This document shows positions 49,848 to 57,323 of a stretch of 57,323 nt of DNA, piece by piece; positions within the stretch are counted from its first letter, which is position 1; every line of letters begins with the position of its first letter. The position numbers and the translations under genes are program-made. The stretch lies in the NCBI RefSeq assembly GCF_905397435.1, contig NZ_CAJPVI010000059.1:1-57323 (forward strand), given 5' to 3'. This stretch comes from Cupriavidus numazuensis. Its GTDB lineage: Bacteria > Pseudomonadota > Gammaproteobacteria > Burkholderiales > Burkholderiaceae. Under the pieces are notes generated by a model that saw only the letters and a list, made by a program, of their open reading frames with translations, did not search any database and had not been told where the DNA came from.

Positions 49848-50027
49848 CTACCGCCTCAAGGTATCGAGACAGTCGGTGCTAAACCGACGCCAGACCATTT
49901 CGTCGAAGTCAACAAAATGGTCCAGATTGGCTTGGCATGCCCAGCGGACAACGCCATCAGGCCTTCGGCGCCAGCGTGCGACGCACGTCATGGGCTCCGA
50001 AACCACGTTGATGTCGAGCACGATCAT
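49848..50027 (-). pseudogene. Truncated FitB/VapC-type PIN toxin
   Basis: The frame begins MIVLDINVVSEPM, the PIN-domain toxin start with its first catalytic Asp, at an ATGA overlap with the antitoxin. It then turns into unrelated sequence (TCVARWRRRPDG) and stops after 59 codons; full toxins have about 130-140. A shifted frame shows TLAPKA, a possible continuation, so a frameshift and a large 3' loss are likely. Two small hairpins lie at 49872-49922 near the mnmE end. Confidence 0.7.
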
Positions 50028-50281
50028 TCGTGAAGCTTCGGCGGTTGTGCGTACGTTCGGTCACGAGTCTGTTCGAGCGTCTCCACGTCGGCATTGGTCA
50101 GCCCCAGCCGATGCCCCAGTTGGGCCAGCGCATCACCCATCCTTACCCGCTCCGGCGGGTTCACGGCGCGCCCCAGAATATCGCACACCTCGGCCTCCGT
50201 GCTGCGGCAGTGCGCGGCCGCTAGTGCTCGCAAGGCGCGGTGGGTTTCGTCGGGCAGGTTGTGTATGGTAAGAGTCGCCAT
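50024..50281 (-). CDS. FitA-like antitoxin
   Basis: An 85-residue protein with a ribbon-helix-helix start (MATLTIHNLPDETHRALRALAAAHCRSTEAEVCDIL) as in FitA/VapB antitoxins, and a C-terminal tail that would wrap the toxin (TYAQPPKLHE). FitA-type proteins bind their own promoter. The toxin downstream is broken, so this is an orphan antitoxin. GGAG lies upstream; starts at 50290 or 50293 are also possible. Confidence 0.8.
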   Translation of the reverse strand: MATLTIHNLPDETHRALRALAAAHCRSTEAEVCDILGRAVNPPERVRMGDALAQLGHRLGLTNADVETLEQTRDRTYAQPPKLHE

Positions 50282-50355
50282 TGCAGTCATCACTCCAAGT
50301 TGCCCTCAATGAAAGCACACACACCTAATGCCGCATCACATCGGGAATCGACGCG

Positions 50356-50970
50356 CTAGATCAACGACCTCCACGCCAACTCCTCTGCCAGGTTTTCAGC
50401 ACTCACAAACCGGTACCCGTGCAGCCCGGCATCAACCGCTCCCTGCACATTGGCCTCCGTGTCATCAATGAACAACGTCTGCGCGGCACTGCATCCAAGC
50501 TGCCCAATGCAACCCAGATAGGCCTGGGCAGCCGGCTTGGTCGCGCCAAACGCTGCAGAGGGATAAACGCTCTGTCCGAACAACTGCGCGACCGGCGGAT
50601 TCAGGTAAGCGATATGGTCCGTGACCAGTCTGCAGTTGTTGGTCAGGATCGCGATCCGGTATTGGCCGGCCAGTCTGGCGGCCAGCGCCAGTGTTTCGGC
50701 ATTAGGCGTGATGGATGCGCGGCGTGAGGCAAGCCAGTCGTCCCGGCTGACGCGGCAGCCCAGCAGTTGCCCGAGTTCCTGCAGGTACTCGTCATCGCTG
50801 ATCTCGCCGGCATCGGCGCGCGCTTCCAGCCCCGATCCCCAGATAGCGTGCCGTACCTGTTCAGCCGACCGGCCAGTAGACGCGGCCAAGCGGTCGGCCC
50901 GCGCGGCGCGGTCATAGTGGGTCAGGACCCCTTCCATGTCGAACAGGACGAGCGCGATCGGTGCGGTCAT
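50356..50970 (-). CDS. HAD-family hydrolase
   Basis: A 204-residue HAD phosphatase-like enzyme: VLFDMEGVL (nucleophile; Asp-Met-Glu, with Glu where the second Asp usually is), AILTNNCRL (motif II), KPAAQAY (motif III) and LFIDDTEANV (motif IV). Substrate unknown; the layout resembles sugar-phosphate or epoxide-hydrolase-N-type HADs. ATG 50970 begins the conserved part; longer frames add unrelated sequence. Confidence 0.82.
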   Translation of the reverse strand: MTAPIALVLFDMEGVLTHYDRAARADRLAASTGRSAEQVRHAIWGSGLEARADAGEISDDEYLQELGQLLGCRVSRDDWLASRRASITPNAETLALAARLAGQYRIAILTNNCRLVTDHIAYLNPPVAQLFGQSVYPSAAFGATKPAAQAYLGCIGQLGCSAAQTLFIDDTEANVQGAVDAGLHGYRFVSAENLAEELAWRSLI

Positions 50971-51139
50971 GACATCTGTCCCGGTGGATGGCCAGAAGCC
51001 CTGATTGTGCATGGGCCGGGAGGCCGTTGGCGGAAAATCCTCGAGCCCCGGCTCACCTTTGGCGTGCGGGTACACTATCGGGCCGGCGAACTGCCCCTTT
51101 ACGCGAGCACCAGCCGCCATTTCCGACACCCTCCACCGC

Positions 51140-52384
51140 ATGCGCCTGACCCTCATCACCTTCGGCACCCAGGGCGATTGCCGTCCTATCGTCGCACTCG
51201 GTGCGGGGTTGCAGGCGGCCGGTCATGATGTGCTGCTGCTTGGCGAACAGTCAGCGGCGGCGCTGGCAGCCGAGCAGGGGCTGGCGTTCGAGGCGCTGGC
51301 CGGTGACATCCAGGCTACGCTGGCGCCCGGCGGCGCGCTGCACAAGCTGATGACCGAAGGCGGCAACGTCAGCGAGGCCACGCGCGCGTTCGCCCGCATT
51401 GCGGAGGACAACACCGCGCAGTGGATGGCGCAGCTCACGTCTGCCTCGCGCGAGCGCGATGCCATCGTCTTCTCGGGACTGGCCGCCTACGTCGGCATAG
51501 CCGTTGGCGATGCGCTCGGCAAGCCCGCCATCGCCGCCGCCATGTTCCCGCTGTCGCCAACGCGCGAGTTTCCATCGGCGTTCTTGCCACCGTGGCGCCT
51601 GCCGGGCTGGGCCAACCGGGCGACGCATCTGCTGATCAACCACGTGCTGTGGCGCATGTTCCGACCTGCCATCAACGCAGGCCGGCAGTCACAGTTCGGT
51701 CTGGCGCCGCGCAAGGCGATGTGGCAGGACTTCCCGTCGCTTTACGGCTTTTCCCCGCATCTGGTGCCGCGCCCGCGCGACTGGCATGCGGACTGGCTGG
51801 TCTGCGGCGCATGGACCCTGCCAGCGCAGGATGACTGGCAGGCACCTGCCGCATTGCAGGATTTCCTGGATGCGGGCGAGCCGCCGGTCTACGTCGGCTT
51901 CGGCAGCATGGCCGGCTTCGACCGCGACAAGGTCGTGCGCGCGCTGGTGCACGCCATGGACGGCCAACGTGCGCTGTTCTATCCGGGCTGGAGCGGCATT
52001 GACGTGGCGGCGCTGCCGCCGAACTTCCATGTGATCGGCGCCACGCCGCACGACTGGCTGCTGCCGCGTGTGAGCGCAGCCATTCACCATGGCGGTGCGG
52101 GCACCGTTCACGCGGTTGCCGCGGCCGGCGTGCCGTCGATCGTGCTGCCGTTCGCGGGGGACCAGTTCTTCTGGGCCGGCCGGCTGGCGGCGCTTGGCGT
52201 GGCACCGCGCTACGTCGCCGGGCATGACATCGACGCGGGCAAGCTCGCGGCGATGCTCGCCTTCACGCAACGGCCCGACGTGCGCGAGAAAGCCGCAGCA
52301 CTCGGCGCCGCCATCCGTGCGGAACGCGGTGTCGGCCATGCCGTGACCGCCATCGAAACCTTTTGCCGACGGAGCACGGCATAG
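51140..52384 (+). CDS. UGT-like glycosyltransferase
   Basis: A 414-residue GT1/GT28-type enzyme. The N-terminal Rossmann fold (MRLTLITFGTQGDCRPIVALGAGL) would bind the acceptor. The C-terminal half has PPVYVGFGSMAG and HHGGAGTVHAVAAAGVPSIVLPFAGDQFFWA, the nucleotide-sugar signature. It resembles enzymes that glycosylate sterols, lipids or antibiotics; the true acceptor is unknown. It is divergent from the HAD gene. Confidence 0.87.
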   Translation: MRLTLITFGTQGDCRPIVALGAGLQAAGHDVLLLGEQSAAALAAEQGLAFEALAGDIQATLAPGGALHKLMTEGGNVSEATRAFARIAEDNTAQWMAQLTSASRERDAIVFSGLAAYVGIAVGDALGKPAIAAAMFPLSPTREFPSAFLPPWRLPGWANRATHLLINHVLWRMFRPAINAGRQSQFGLAPRKAMWQDFPSLYGFSPHLVPRPRDWHADWLVCGAWTLPAQDDWQAPAALQDFLDAGEPPVYVGFGSMAGFDRDKVVRALVHAMDGQRALFYPGWSGIDVAALPPNFHVIGATPHDWLLPRVSAAIHHGGAGTVHAVAAAGVPSIVLPFAGDQFFWAGRLAALGVAPRYVAGHDIDAGKLAAMLAFTQRPDVREKAAALGAAIRAERGVGHAVTAIETFCRRSTA

Positions 52385-52429
52385 CGGCCGTCGCAAGGCG
52401 CCGCTCCACTATTCAGGCAGGAAATTCAG

Positions 52430-52999
52430 ATGATGAACCGAACCCAACAAATCCTCATCGCCATTGTCGCCTTGGCAGTCCTTGGCATGCTCTGGTTTGC
52501 CGGCAATGACAAGGACCGCAGCCAGGAGGCTGCGACGGCCGATGCAGCACTGGCACCTGCGCCGGCTGCCAGCGACGTGCGCGGCGTGCCGCGCAACGGC
52601 ACGCTCGACCCCGTGAGCATCGACCCTCAGCGCCCGGCCGACCAGCTGCCGCAATACCAGGCCGACGCCCTCCTCGACGACTACCGCAGCAACCCTGGCG
52701 CGGCCGATGAGCGCTACCGCGGCAAGTACATCATCGTCGAAGGCGTGGCCAGCGGCGTGCGGCGCGGTGAGGCGGACAATGTGTTCGTCGATATCCGCAC
52801 CAATGACCCGAACGCAGTCGTGCGCGCCCAACTGCTGCGCCGGCAGATCTGCGGGCCGGCCGGCCGCGTGTGCGAAGTGGAAGCGCGCGCCACCATGGTC
52901 CGCCGCGGGCAGAAGGTGGCCGTGGAATGCAACGGCGCGGGCCTGGCTGACGGCACGCCGCTGCTGAGCGATTGCCTGCTGCGCGGCGGCGCCAACTGA
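52430..52999 (+). CDS. Membrane-anchored OB-fold protein
   Basis: A 189-residue protein with one N-terminal membrane segment (ILIAIVALAVLGMLWFAG), a flexible Ala/Pro linker, and a C-terminal region (DDYRSNPGAADERYRGKYIIVEGVASGVRR … KVAVECNGAGLADGTPLLSDC) that fits the tRNA_anti-like OB family. It should sit in the periplasm. Function unknown. The 66-residue membrane protein follows after eight bases. Confidence 0.75.
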   Translation: MMNRTQQILIAIVALAVLGMLWFAGNDKDRSQEAATADAALAPAPAASDVRGVPRNGTLDPVSIDPQRPADQLPQYQADALLDDYRSNPGAADERYRGKYIIVEGVASGVRRGEADNVFVDIRTNDPNAVVRAQLLRRQICGPAGRVCEVEARATMVRRGQKVAVECNGAGLADGTPLLSDCLLRGGAN

Positions 53000-53007
53000 G
53001 ACCTCAC

Positions 53008-53208
53008 ATGCAAACCGTCCTGTCCGTTCTCGCCATCCTTGTCCTGATCGCCACGGCGGTCGGGCTGGTTTCTCCCTCGCTCATCAGCCAGACCTTGCTG
53101 CAAGGCAAGCCTGTGGGGCGTCTGCAGATTGCCGTAATCGGCCTTTGCCTCGCCGCGTTGTTGCTGATCCTGGTCGGGCGCCTGGCGCAACCCGTCGCGG
53201 GCGCCTGA
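53008..53208 (+). CDS. Small two-TM membrane protein
   Basis: A 66-residue protein with two membrane helices (VLSVLAILVLIATAVGLV and LQIAVIGLCLAALLLILVG) and a short loop. No family recognised. It lies eight bases after the OB-fold gene, probably in the same operon. Confidence 0.65.
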   Translation: MQTVLSVLAILVLIATAVGLVSPSLISQTLLQGKPVGRLQIAVIGLCLAALLLILVGRLAQPVAGA

Positions 53209-53363
53209 AACGCCGCACGGCGCAGACCGGGGCAGCAGCGCCAGTTTTGCGCCTCTGTTCCGGCTATTGGCGCGCGGTGCCAGCGCATACAGTGCGTGGA
53301 TAAGTTCCCGATGCTCCGCCTGCCGCAAGCGGCAATGAGCACCGATGCCATCCAGGACACTCC

Positions 53364-53942
53364 ATGAACAAAGCACTGCTGGCCGCCGCGCTGGGCCTGA
53401 CGATTACCGGCTGCTCCACCTACCAGGCCGTGATGCCCGTGGACCGGCCCGAGCAGGCCGACCCGCTCGGCGCCTTCCAGGTCCCCGCCGGCAGCGCCGT
53501 CGCGGCCGGTCCGCGTGGCAACTACGGCGCCAACGGCGCGCTGCTGTGCGTGGTGGCGAACCCGGTAAGCGGCAATGAATATCTCGACGCATTCCGCGCG
53601 TCGCTGCAGGCGCGCAATTTCGAGGTGAAGCTGCTGCCGCCGTACGCGCCAGTAGTGTCGTGCCCGCTGGTGGCAACGTATTCGGCCAAGAGCGCGTGGT
53701 TCTGGATGTCGTACCTGAACAGCGTGGACATCATCGTGTACCAGAACGGCGCACGGGTGGGCAAGGCGGTCTACAACGCGAACCGCAGCGCGGGCGGGAT
53801 CAACCTGAGCAACTTCGTCATGCCGGAGCGGAAGCTCGATGAGCTGGTGGAAAAGCTGTTCCCCGGCATGCTGCCTCCGCCGCCTCCGCCGGCCGGGACG
53901 CCCGTGGCGGCGCCGGCAACGGGCACCGCCGCCGCGTCCTGA
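53364..53942 (+). CDS. Lipoprotein of unknown function
   Basis: A 192-residue protein with a lipoprotein signal (MNKALLAAALGLTITGC; lipobox LTITG-C at Cys17). The mature part is mostly beta with a conserved-looking SCPLVATYSAKSAWFWMSYLNSVDIIVYQNG and a Pro/Ala tail. It would be an envelope lipoprotein; the role is not apparent. It converges with the deacylase gene four bases away. Confidence 0.75.
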   Translation: MNKALLAAALGLTITGCSTYQAVMPVDRPEQADPLGAFQVPAGSAVAAGPRGNYGANGALLCVVANPVSGNEYLDAFRASLQARNFEVKLLPPYAPVVSCPLVATYSAKSAWFWMSYLNSVDIIVYQNGARVGKAVYNANRSAGGINLSNFVMPERKLDELVEKLFPGMLPPPPPPAGTPVAAPATGTAAAS

Positions 53943-53946
53943 ACGC

Positions 53947-54921
53947 TCAGGCTTCGAGCTGCCCCAGGCGCACCACCGTCACGCCGGGACGAAGCTGCCG
54001 CAGCGACGGCATCACCAGCACGCAGTTGGCATACGGCGTCACCACGGGCTCGCCATCGCGCCAGCCGATCACGGTGCCGGCCTCCGCGAAGGTCTCCAAT
54101 CCCGTGTAGGGACCGGCGAAGCGGAAGTCCATGCTGCTGGCCACGACAGGCTCGGTCACGCGTACCACTCGCTGCGTGGCGGGCAGCGGTTGCAGCCAGC
54201 CAGTCGGCACGTCCTGGGCATCGATCACGCCCGCATTCAGTAGAAAGCGTGCCGCGCTATCCCGCGCGACCGTGACCGCCGACGTTTCCCAATGCTGGCC
54301 ACACTCGATCAGCAGCGCATTGCGCGCGCTAGCCGGGTCGCCGAAATCCGCGTAGTCGCGCATGCGGCGGCCTTCGGGATGCCCTTCGTCGACGATCACG
54401 TCGGCCGGCGCGCCAAGCGCGCGGGCCAGCGCGATGCCCTTGTCGAGTGGGCCGGACACGATCAGCGGGCGGCTCTTCTCGTGCATCGAGTGCAGGTCGA
54501 GCAGCAGATCTACCGTGTCGATCACCGGACGCATGGCGCGGGCGCGGCGCAGTTCGGATGAATCGCGGCTCGCATCGTCGAGCACCGCCGATGTCCAGAC
54601 GCGGTTGAAGTCCTGGTCGACAAAACGCGAGGCATCGGGCCGCGTCGGGTCGAAGCGAGCATAGGCATCCACATTCGCGAACGCCAGCGTCATGCGCCCG
54701 CGGCGCGGCTTCACGCCGGCGTCGAGCAAGCCCTTCACCGCGATGGCGCCGCAGACTTCGTTGCCGTGCGTGAGCGCGTTGACCATCACATGCGGGCCAT
54801 CCACGCCGCTGTCGAACGTGAACACATAAGGGATGCCGCAGTTGCCCTCGGCATACGGGCGGATGTCGGGGAATGCGACCTCGACCGGATAGGCGTCGAG
54901 GGTAAGGGGAGCGTTGTTCAT
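53947..54921 (-). CDS. Succinylglutamate desuccinylase/aspartoacylase-family protein
   Basis: A 324-residue M14-like zinc deacylase: VNALTHGNEVCGA supplies His and Glu ligands, FVDQDFNRVW follows, and LLLDLHSMHEKS gives the third ligand. It probably removes an acyl group from an amino acid or a similar small amide. It follows the Bug-type receptor on the same strand across the tandem repeat, so it may act on what that system takes up. Confidence 0.85.
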   Translation of the reverse strand: MNNAPLTLDAYPVEVAFPDIRPYAEGNCGIPYVFTFDSGVDGPHVMVNALTHGNEVCGAIAVKGLLDAGVKPRRGRMTLAFANVDAYARFDPTRPDASRFVDQDFNRVWTSAVLDDASRDSSELRRARAMRPVIDTVDLLLDLHSMHEKSRPLIVSGPLDKGIALARALGAPADVIVDEGHPEGRRMRDYADFGDPASARNALLIECGQHWETSAVTVARDSAARFLLNAGVIDAQDVPTGWLQPLPATQRVVRVTEPVVASSMDFRFAGPYTGLETFAEAGTVIGWRDGEPVVTPYANCVLVMPSLRQLRPGVTVVRLGQLEA

Positions 54922-54944
54922 GCTGGGTTGTGCTACTTGATGAC

Positions 54945-55034
54945 GGCTTATTCGGCTTATTCGGCTTATTCGGCTTATTCGGCTTATTCGGCTTATTCGG
55001 CTTATTCGGCTTATTCGGCTTATTCGGCTTATTC
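54945..55034. repeat. Ten tandem copies of GGCTTATTC
   Basis: Ten perfect head-to-tail copies of the 9-base unit GGCTTATTC fill most of the 107-base spacer between the Bug receptor gene and the deacylase gene. The receptor stop codon (TAA on the minus strand) is part of the last copy. Each unit carries a TAA in that frame, so copy-number change would not alter the receptor protein but would change the spacing to the deacylase. Confidence 0.95.
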
Positions 55035-56006
55035 GCGGATGCCTGCGGTCTGAACGATGGTGCGGTAGCGGCCGGTCTCGCGCTTGACGAACGCGCCGAA
55101 CTGCGCCGGATTGCCCGGGGCCACCTCCACGCCGGCTTCGGCGAGCTTCTTCTTCACGTCAGGCATGGCCAGCACGGCCTGCATCTCGGTGTTCAGGCGG
55201 TCGATGACCGGGCGCGGCGTGTTGGCCGGGCCCATCAGGCCAAACCACACACCCATGTCGACGCCCTTGAGCGCGGGGGTTTCCGCCAGCGCCGGCACGT
55301 TCGGCGCCACGCCGGAACGCTTGGCCTCGGTCACGCCGTAGGCCTTCACGCGGCCGGCCTGGATATGCGGCAGTGCCGACGACAGCACCATGACTGCCAG
55401 GTCAATCTGGCCGCCCAGCAGGTCGGTCGCCATGGCCGAGGCGCCCTTGTACGGCACGTGCGTAATGTTGACGTGGCCCTGCTGCTTGATCAGCTCGCCC
55501 GCCAGGTTCAGCGGCGTGCCGACGCCCGACGACGCATACGACAGCTTGCCCGGCTGCGCCTTGGCCAGTTCGATCAGCTCGGCGGCGTTCTTCGCCGGCA
55601 GCGCGGTCTTGCCGACCAGCACCATCGGCTGCGTGCCGACAAAGGTGATCGGAGCCAGGTCTTTCTCGCCGTCATAGCGGACTGCCGGGTTGGTCAGGCG
55701 CGCGATCGACACTTCACTGCCTGATCCCAGCAACAGCGTGTAGCCATCGGCCTCGGCCTTGACCACCTTGGACGCACCGATGGTGCCGCCGGCGCCACCG
55801 AGGTTCTCGATGACCACACTCTGGCCCAGCCGCTTGCCCAGCTCGGGCGCGACCGTGCGCGCGACCAGATCGACACTGCCGCCGGCTGTGTAGCCCACGA
55901 CCAGCGTGATCGGCTTGGTCGGCCAGCCGCTGGCGTGTGCGGCAAGCGTGGACAGGGCGAGGGTGGCGGCGGAGGCCGCGCGCAGCAGGGTGGTCTTCGT
56001 GGTCAT
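55029..56006 (-). CDS. Bug-family tripartite tricarboxylate transporter receptor
   Basis: A 325-residue periplasmic binding protein of the Bug/TctC family. A Sec signal ends at AAHAS-G. The mature start WPTKPITLVVGYTAGGSVDLVAR and HVPYKGASAMATDLLGGQIDLAV are family marks. It should bind a small carboxylate or similar ligand. Such orphan receptors without TctA/B next to them are abundant in Cupriavidus and Bordetella relatives. Divergent from the LysR gene. Confidence 0.92.
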   Translation of the reverse strand: MTTKTTLLRAASAATLALSTLAAHASGWPTKPITLVVGYTAGGSVDLVARTVAPELGKRLGQSVVIENLGGAGGTIGASKVVKAEADGYTLLLGSGSEVSIARLTNPAVRYDGEKDLAPITFVGTQPMVLVGKTALPAKNAAELIELAKAQPGKLSYASSGVGTPLNLAGELIKQQGHVNITHVPYKGASAMATDLLGGQIDLAVMVLSSALPHIQAGRVKAYGVTEAKRSGVAPNVPALAETPALKGVDMGVWFGLMGPANTPRPVIDRLNTEMQAVLAMPDVKKKLAEAGVEVAPGNPAQFGAFVKRETGRYRTIVQTAGIRE

Positions 56007-56114
56007 GTCTCGGGTCGGAATTTTGGAATGGGGATGACGCTGGCCTGATGGTAGTGAGCGCGCCGGGCGGCGGCATGCGGCTTTGGCAAGGGGGGTTGCC
56101 GATTTGGCAATGCC

Positions 56115-57065
56115 TCAGCCCCGCGGTTCGCTGATGGCGGCTTCCCAGAATGCCTCCGCCAGCGGGCGCATTGGCGCGCGCTGGCGGTAAAGGCGGATCT
56201 CCAGCGCCAGGTCCACCTCCTCCGCACCGCGGCCCGCGGTCGCGCGCACCAGCCGCCCGGCGTGGAGATCGTCCGCAATCAGCCGCGCCGGCAGCCACGC
56301 CAGGCCCATGCGCTGGCGCACCATCTCGTGCACGGACTCCGCAAAGTCGCTGACCGCGATCACGTCGAGCCGGCTGGCGAGCTTGCGGCGCGCGATCTCC
56401 TGGTTGACCATGCGGCCGAGCGTCAGGCTGTCGGCGTAGGCGATCATCGGCGTGGGTGCCGTGCGGGGACCGCCTTTGGTTGCCTGAAGGCGAAACTCGG
56501 GCGCGCCGCGCGCATCGGCGGCGCTTACGCATACCAGCCGTTCGACGCCGACCATGTGGAAGCGGTAGCGCGCGTCATCGAGCATCACCGGGATGTCGGG
56601 CGGGCTGTAACACAGCAGGAAATCGGCATCGCCTTCGGTGAACATCGCGAGCGCATCGTGCATCGGAAATGTGGACAGGCGCGTGCGGAAGCCGGCGGCC
56701 GCCTTGTCATTGCACAACGCGTGCCGCAGGCCGGCGAGCCACGCCGGCACCATCGAGCGTGCGAGCGTCTTGCCGGTGGCGATGGTCAGCGTGCTGGCAT
56801 CGGCGCGATGTGCCGTGCGCAGCGCCAGGCGCGCGTCTTCGAGTGTCTGCAGCGCGTTCTGCGCGGCTTCCAGGAACTGGCGGCCCTCGGCGGTCAGGCG
56901 TACCGGGAAAGCGCTGCGGTCGATCAGCGGTGCGCCGGCCCAGACTTCGAGCGCCTGCATGCGCCGCCCGAACGCCGGCGGGGTGACGTTGCGCAGCTCC
57001 GCCGCGCGCGCGAGGCTGCCGGCCTGGGCGAGGCAGATGAAGTCTTCTAGCCAGCGGATGTGCAT
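56115..57065 (-). CDS. LysR-family transcriptional regulator
   Basis: A 316-residue LysR regulator. The winged-helix N-terminus is LEDFICLAQAGSLARAAELRNVTPPAFGRRMQALEVWAG, followed by the linker helix and a periplasmic-binding-type effector domain (TLTIATGKTLARSMVPAWL onwards). It starts at ATG 57065 (MHIRWLEDF). It lies upstream of the Bug receptor gene in the same direction, 108 bases away, and could control it and the deacylase. Confidence 0.9.
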   Translation of the reverse strand: MHIRWLEDFICLAQAGSLARAAELRNVTPPAFGRRMQALEVWAGAPLIDRSAFPVRLTAEGRQFLEAAQNALQTLEDARLALRTAHRADASTLTIATGKTLARSMVPAWLAGLRHALCNDKAAAGFRTRLSTFPMHDALAMFTEGDADFLLCYSPPDIPVMLDDARYRFHMVGVERLVCVSAADARGAPEFRLQATKGGPRTAPTPMIAYADSLTLGRMVNQEIARRKLASRLDVIAVSDFAESVHEMVRQRMGLAWLPARLIADDLHAGRLVRATAGRGAEEVDLALEIRLYRQRAPMRPLAEAFWEAAISEPRG

Positions 57066-57155
57066 GGGGGCAGGTGTGGAGGGAGCCGACGGGTGGGGAG
57101 ACCACATTATCGGCACTATTGCGTCCTTGCCGAATTGTGGGGGGCGTGCTTGGCT

Positions 57156-57278
57156 GGCGCCGCTGTTTTGCCGGCGCAGCCGGCGGGGCTTCTCGTGGGA
57201 TTGGGTTGTCGCTCTTGGCAGGCGCCGCTGTTTCGCCGGCGTAGCCGGCGAGTCACTTTTTGTCCGAGCGACAAAAAG
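57156..57278. repeat. GC-rich duplicated palindrome and hairpin
   Basis: A 30-base unit starting GGCGCCGCTGTTT and ending AGCCGGCG occurs at 57156-57185 and 57221-57250 (28 of 30 identical). A hairpin CTTTTTGTC/GACAAAAAG follows at 57256-57278. This looks like an intergenic repeat family with a terminator-like end. No gene is seen in 57066-57323. Confidence 0.65.
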
Positions 57279-57323
57279 ATGGAATGAACGCGCCCCGGCC
57301 CACTAAGCAGAAGGCACCGGCAA

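Noticed and set aside
54930..55724. Plus-strand frame beginning in the 9-base repeats (GLF repeats)
   Set aside because: It only reads through the tandem repeat and then antisense to the Bug receptor gene.

Overview
The window is a piece of a GC-rich betaproteobacterial chromosome around its replication origin. The order gyrB-dnaN-dnaA-oriC-rpmH-rnpA-yidD-yidC-(tam)-mnmE, a DnaA with a long Gly/Gln/Pro-rich linker, and a Bug (TctC-like) receptor beside a LysR gene all suggest Burkholderiaceae, most likely Cupriavidus or a close relative. This assignment comes from gene order and protein character, not from a search.

Layout. (1) 1-4445: repeats resembling an IS21-type end, then a compact four-gene module of zinc-ribbon protein, large serine recombinase and two ParB/RepB-like proteins, the last three joined by start/stop overlaps. 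(2) 4596-12700: accessory genes with defence character, namely a large uncharacterised protein with a possible nuclease core, a GmrSD-type DUF262-DUF1524-DUF4357 protein, a small protein facing a membrane zinc-ribbon protein, a HEPN plus OST-HTH/LOTUS protein, a 72-residue protein and a tyrosine-phosphatase-like protein. (3) 12749-18855: a Tn7-like transposition module, tnsA-tnsB-tnsC-tniQ, each pair overlapping by ATGA, with palindromic repeats outside tnsA that may mark the element end. The genes of region 2 could be its cargo. (4) 19718-29241: a DUF4258-like gene, a degenerate HsdM-HsdS fusion, canonical hsdM-hsdS-hsdR and a YgjP/DUF45 metallopeptidase in one apparent operon, followed by a broken MazG-like gene. 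(5) 29543-35910, minus strand: a second degenerate HsdM-HsdS fusion with a small translationally coupled partner, then a ShosTA-like locus with a DprA-family protein and two phosphoribosyltransferase proteins. (6) 36095-57323: core chromosome, with gyrB, dnaN, dnaA, oriC, rpmH, rnpA, yidD, yidC, tam, mnmE and housekeeping or metabolic genes, a FitA antitoxin with a ruined toxin, and a ten-copy 9-bp tandem repeat.

How it fits together. Accessory DNA of about 36 kb sits directly beyond the gyrB terminator, next to the origin. It holds several independent systems that act on DNA, RNA or nucleotides (type I restriction, GmrSD-like, HEPN, ShosTA-like) together with two kinds of DNA mobility machinery. 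The least explained parts are the recombinase/ParB module, the two pseudo-methylase HsdM-HsdS fusions around the type I system, the HEPN-LOTUS protein, and the two-effector ShosTA-like locus. No tRNA, rRNA or CRISPR array was found.
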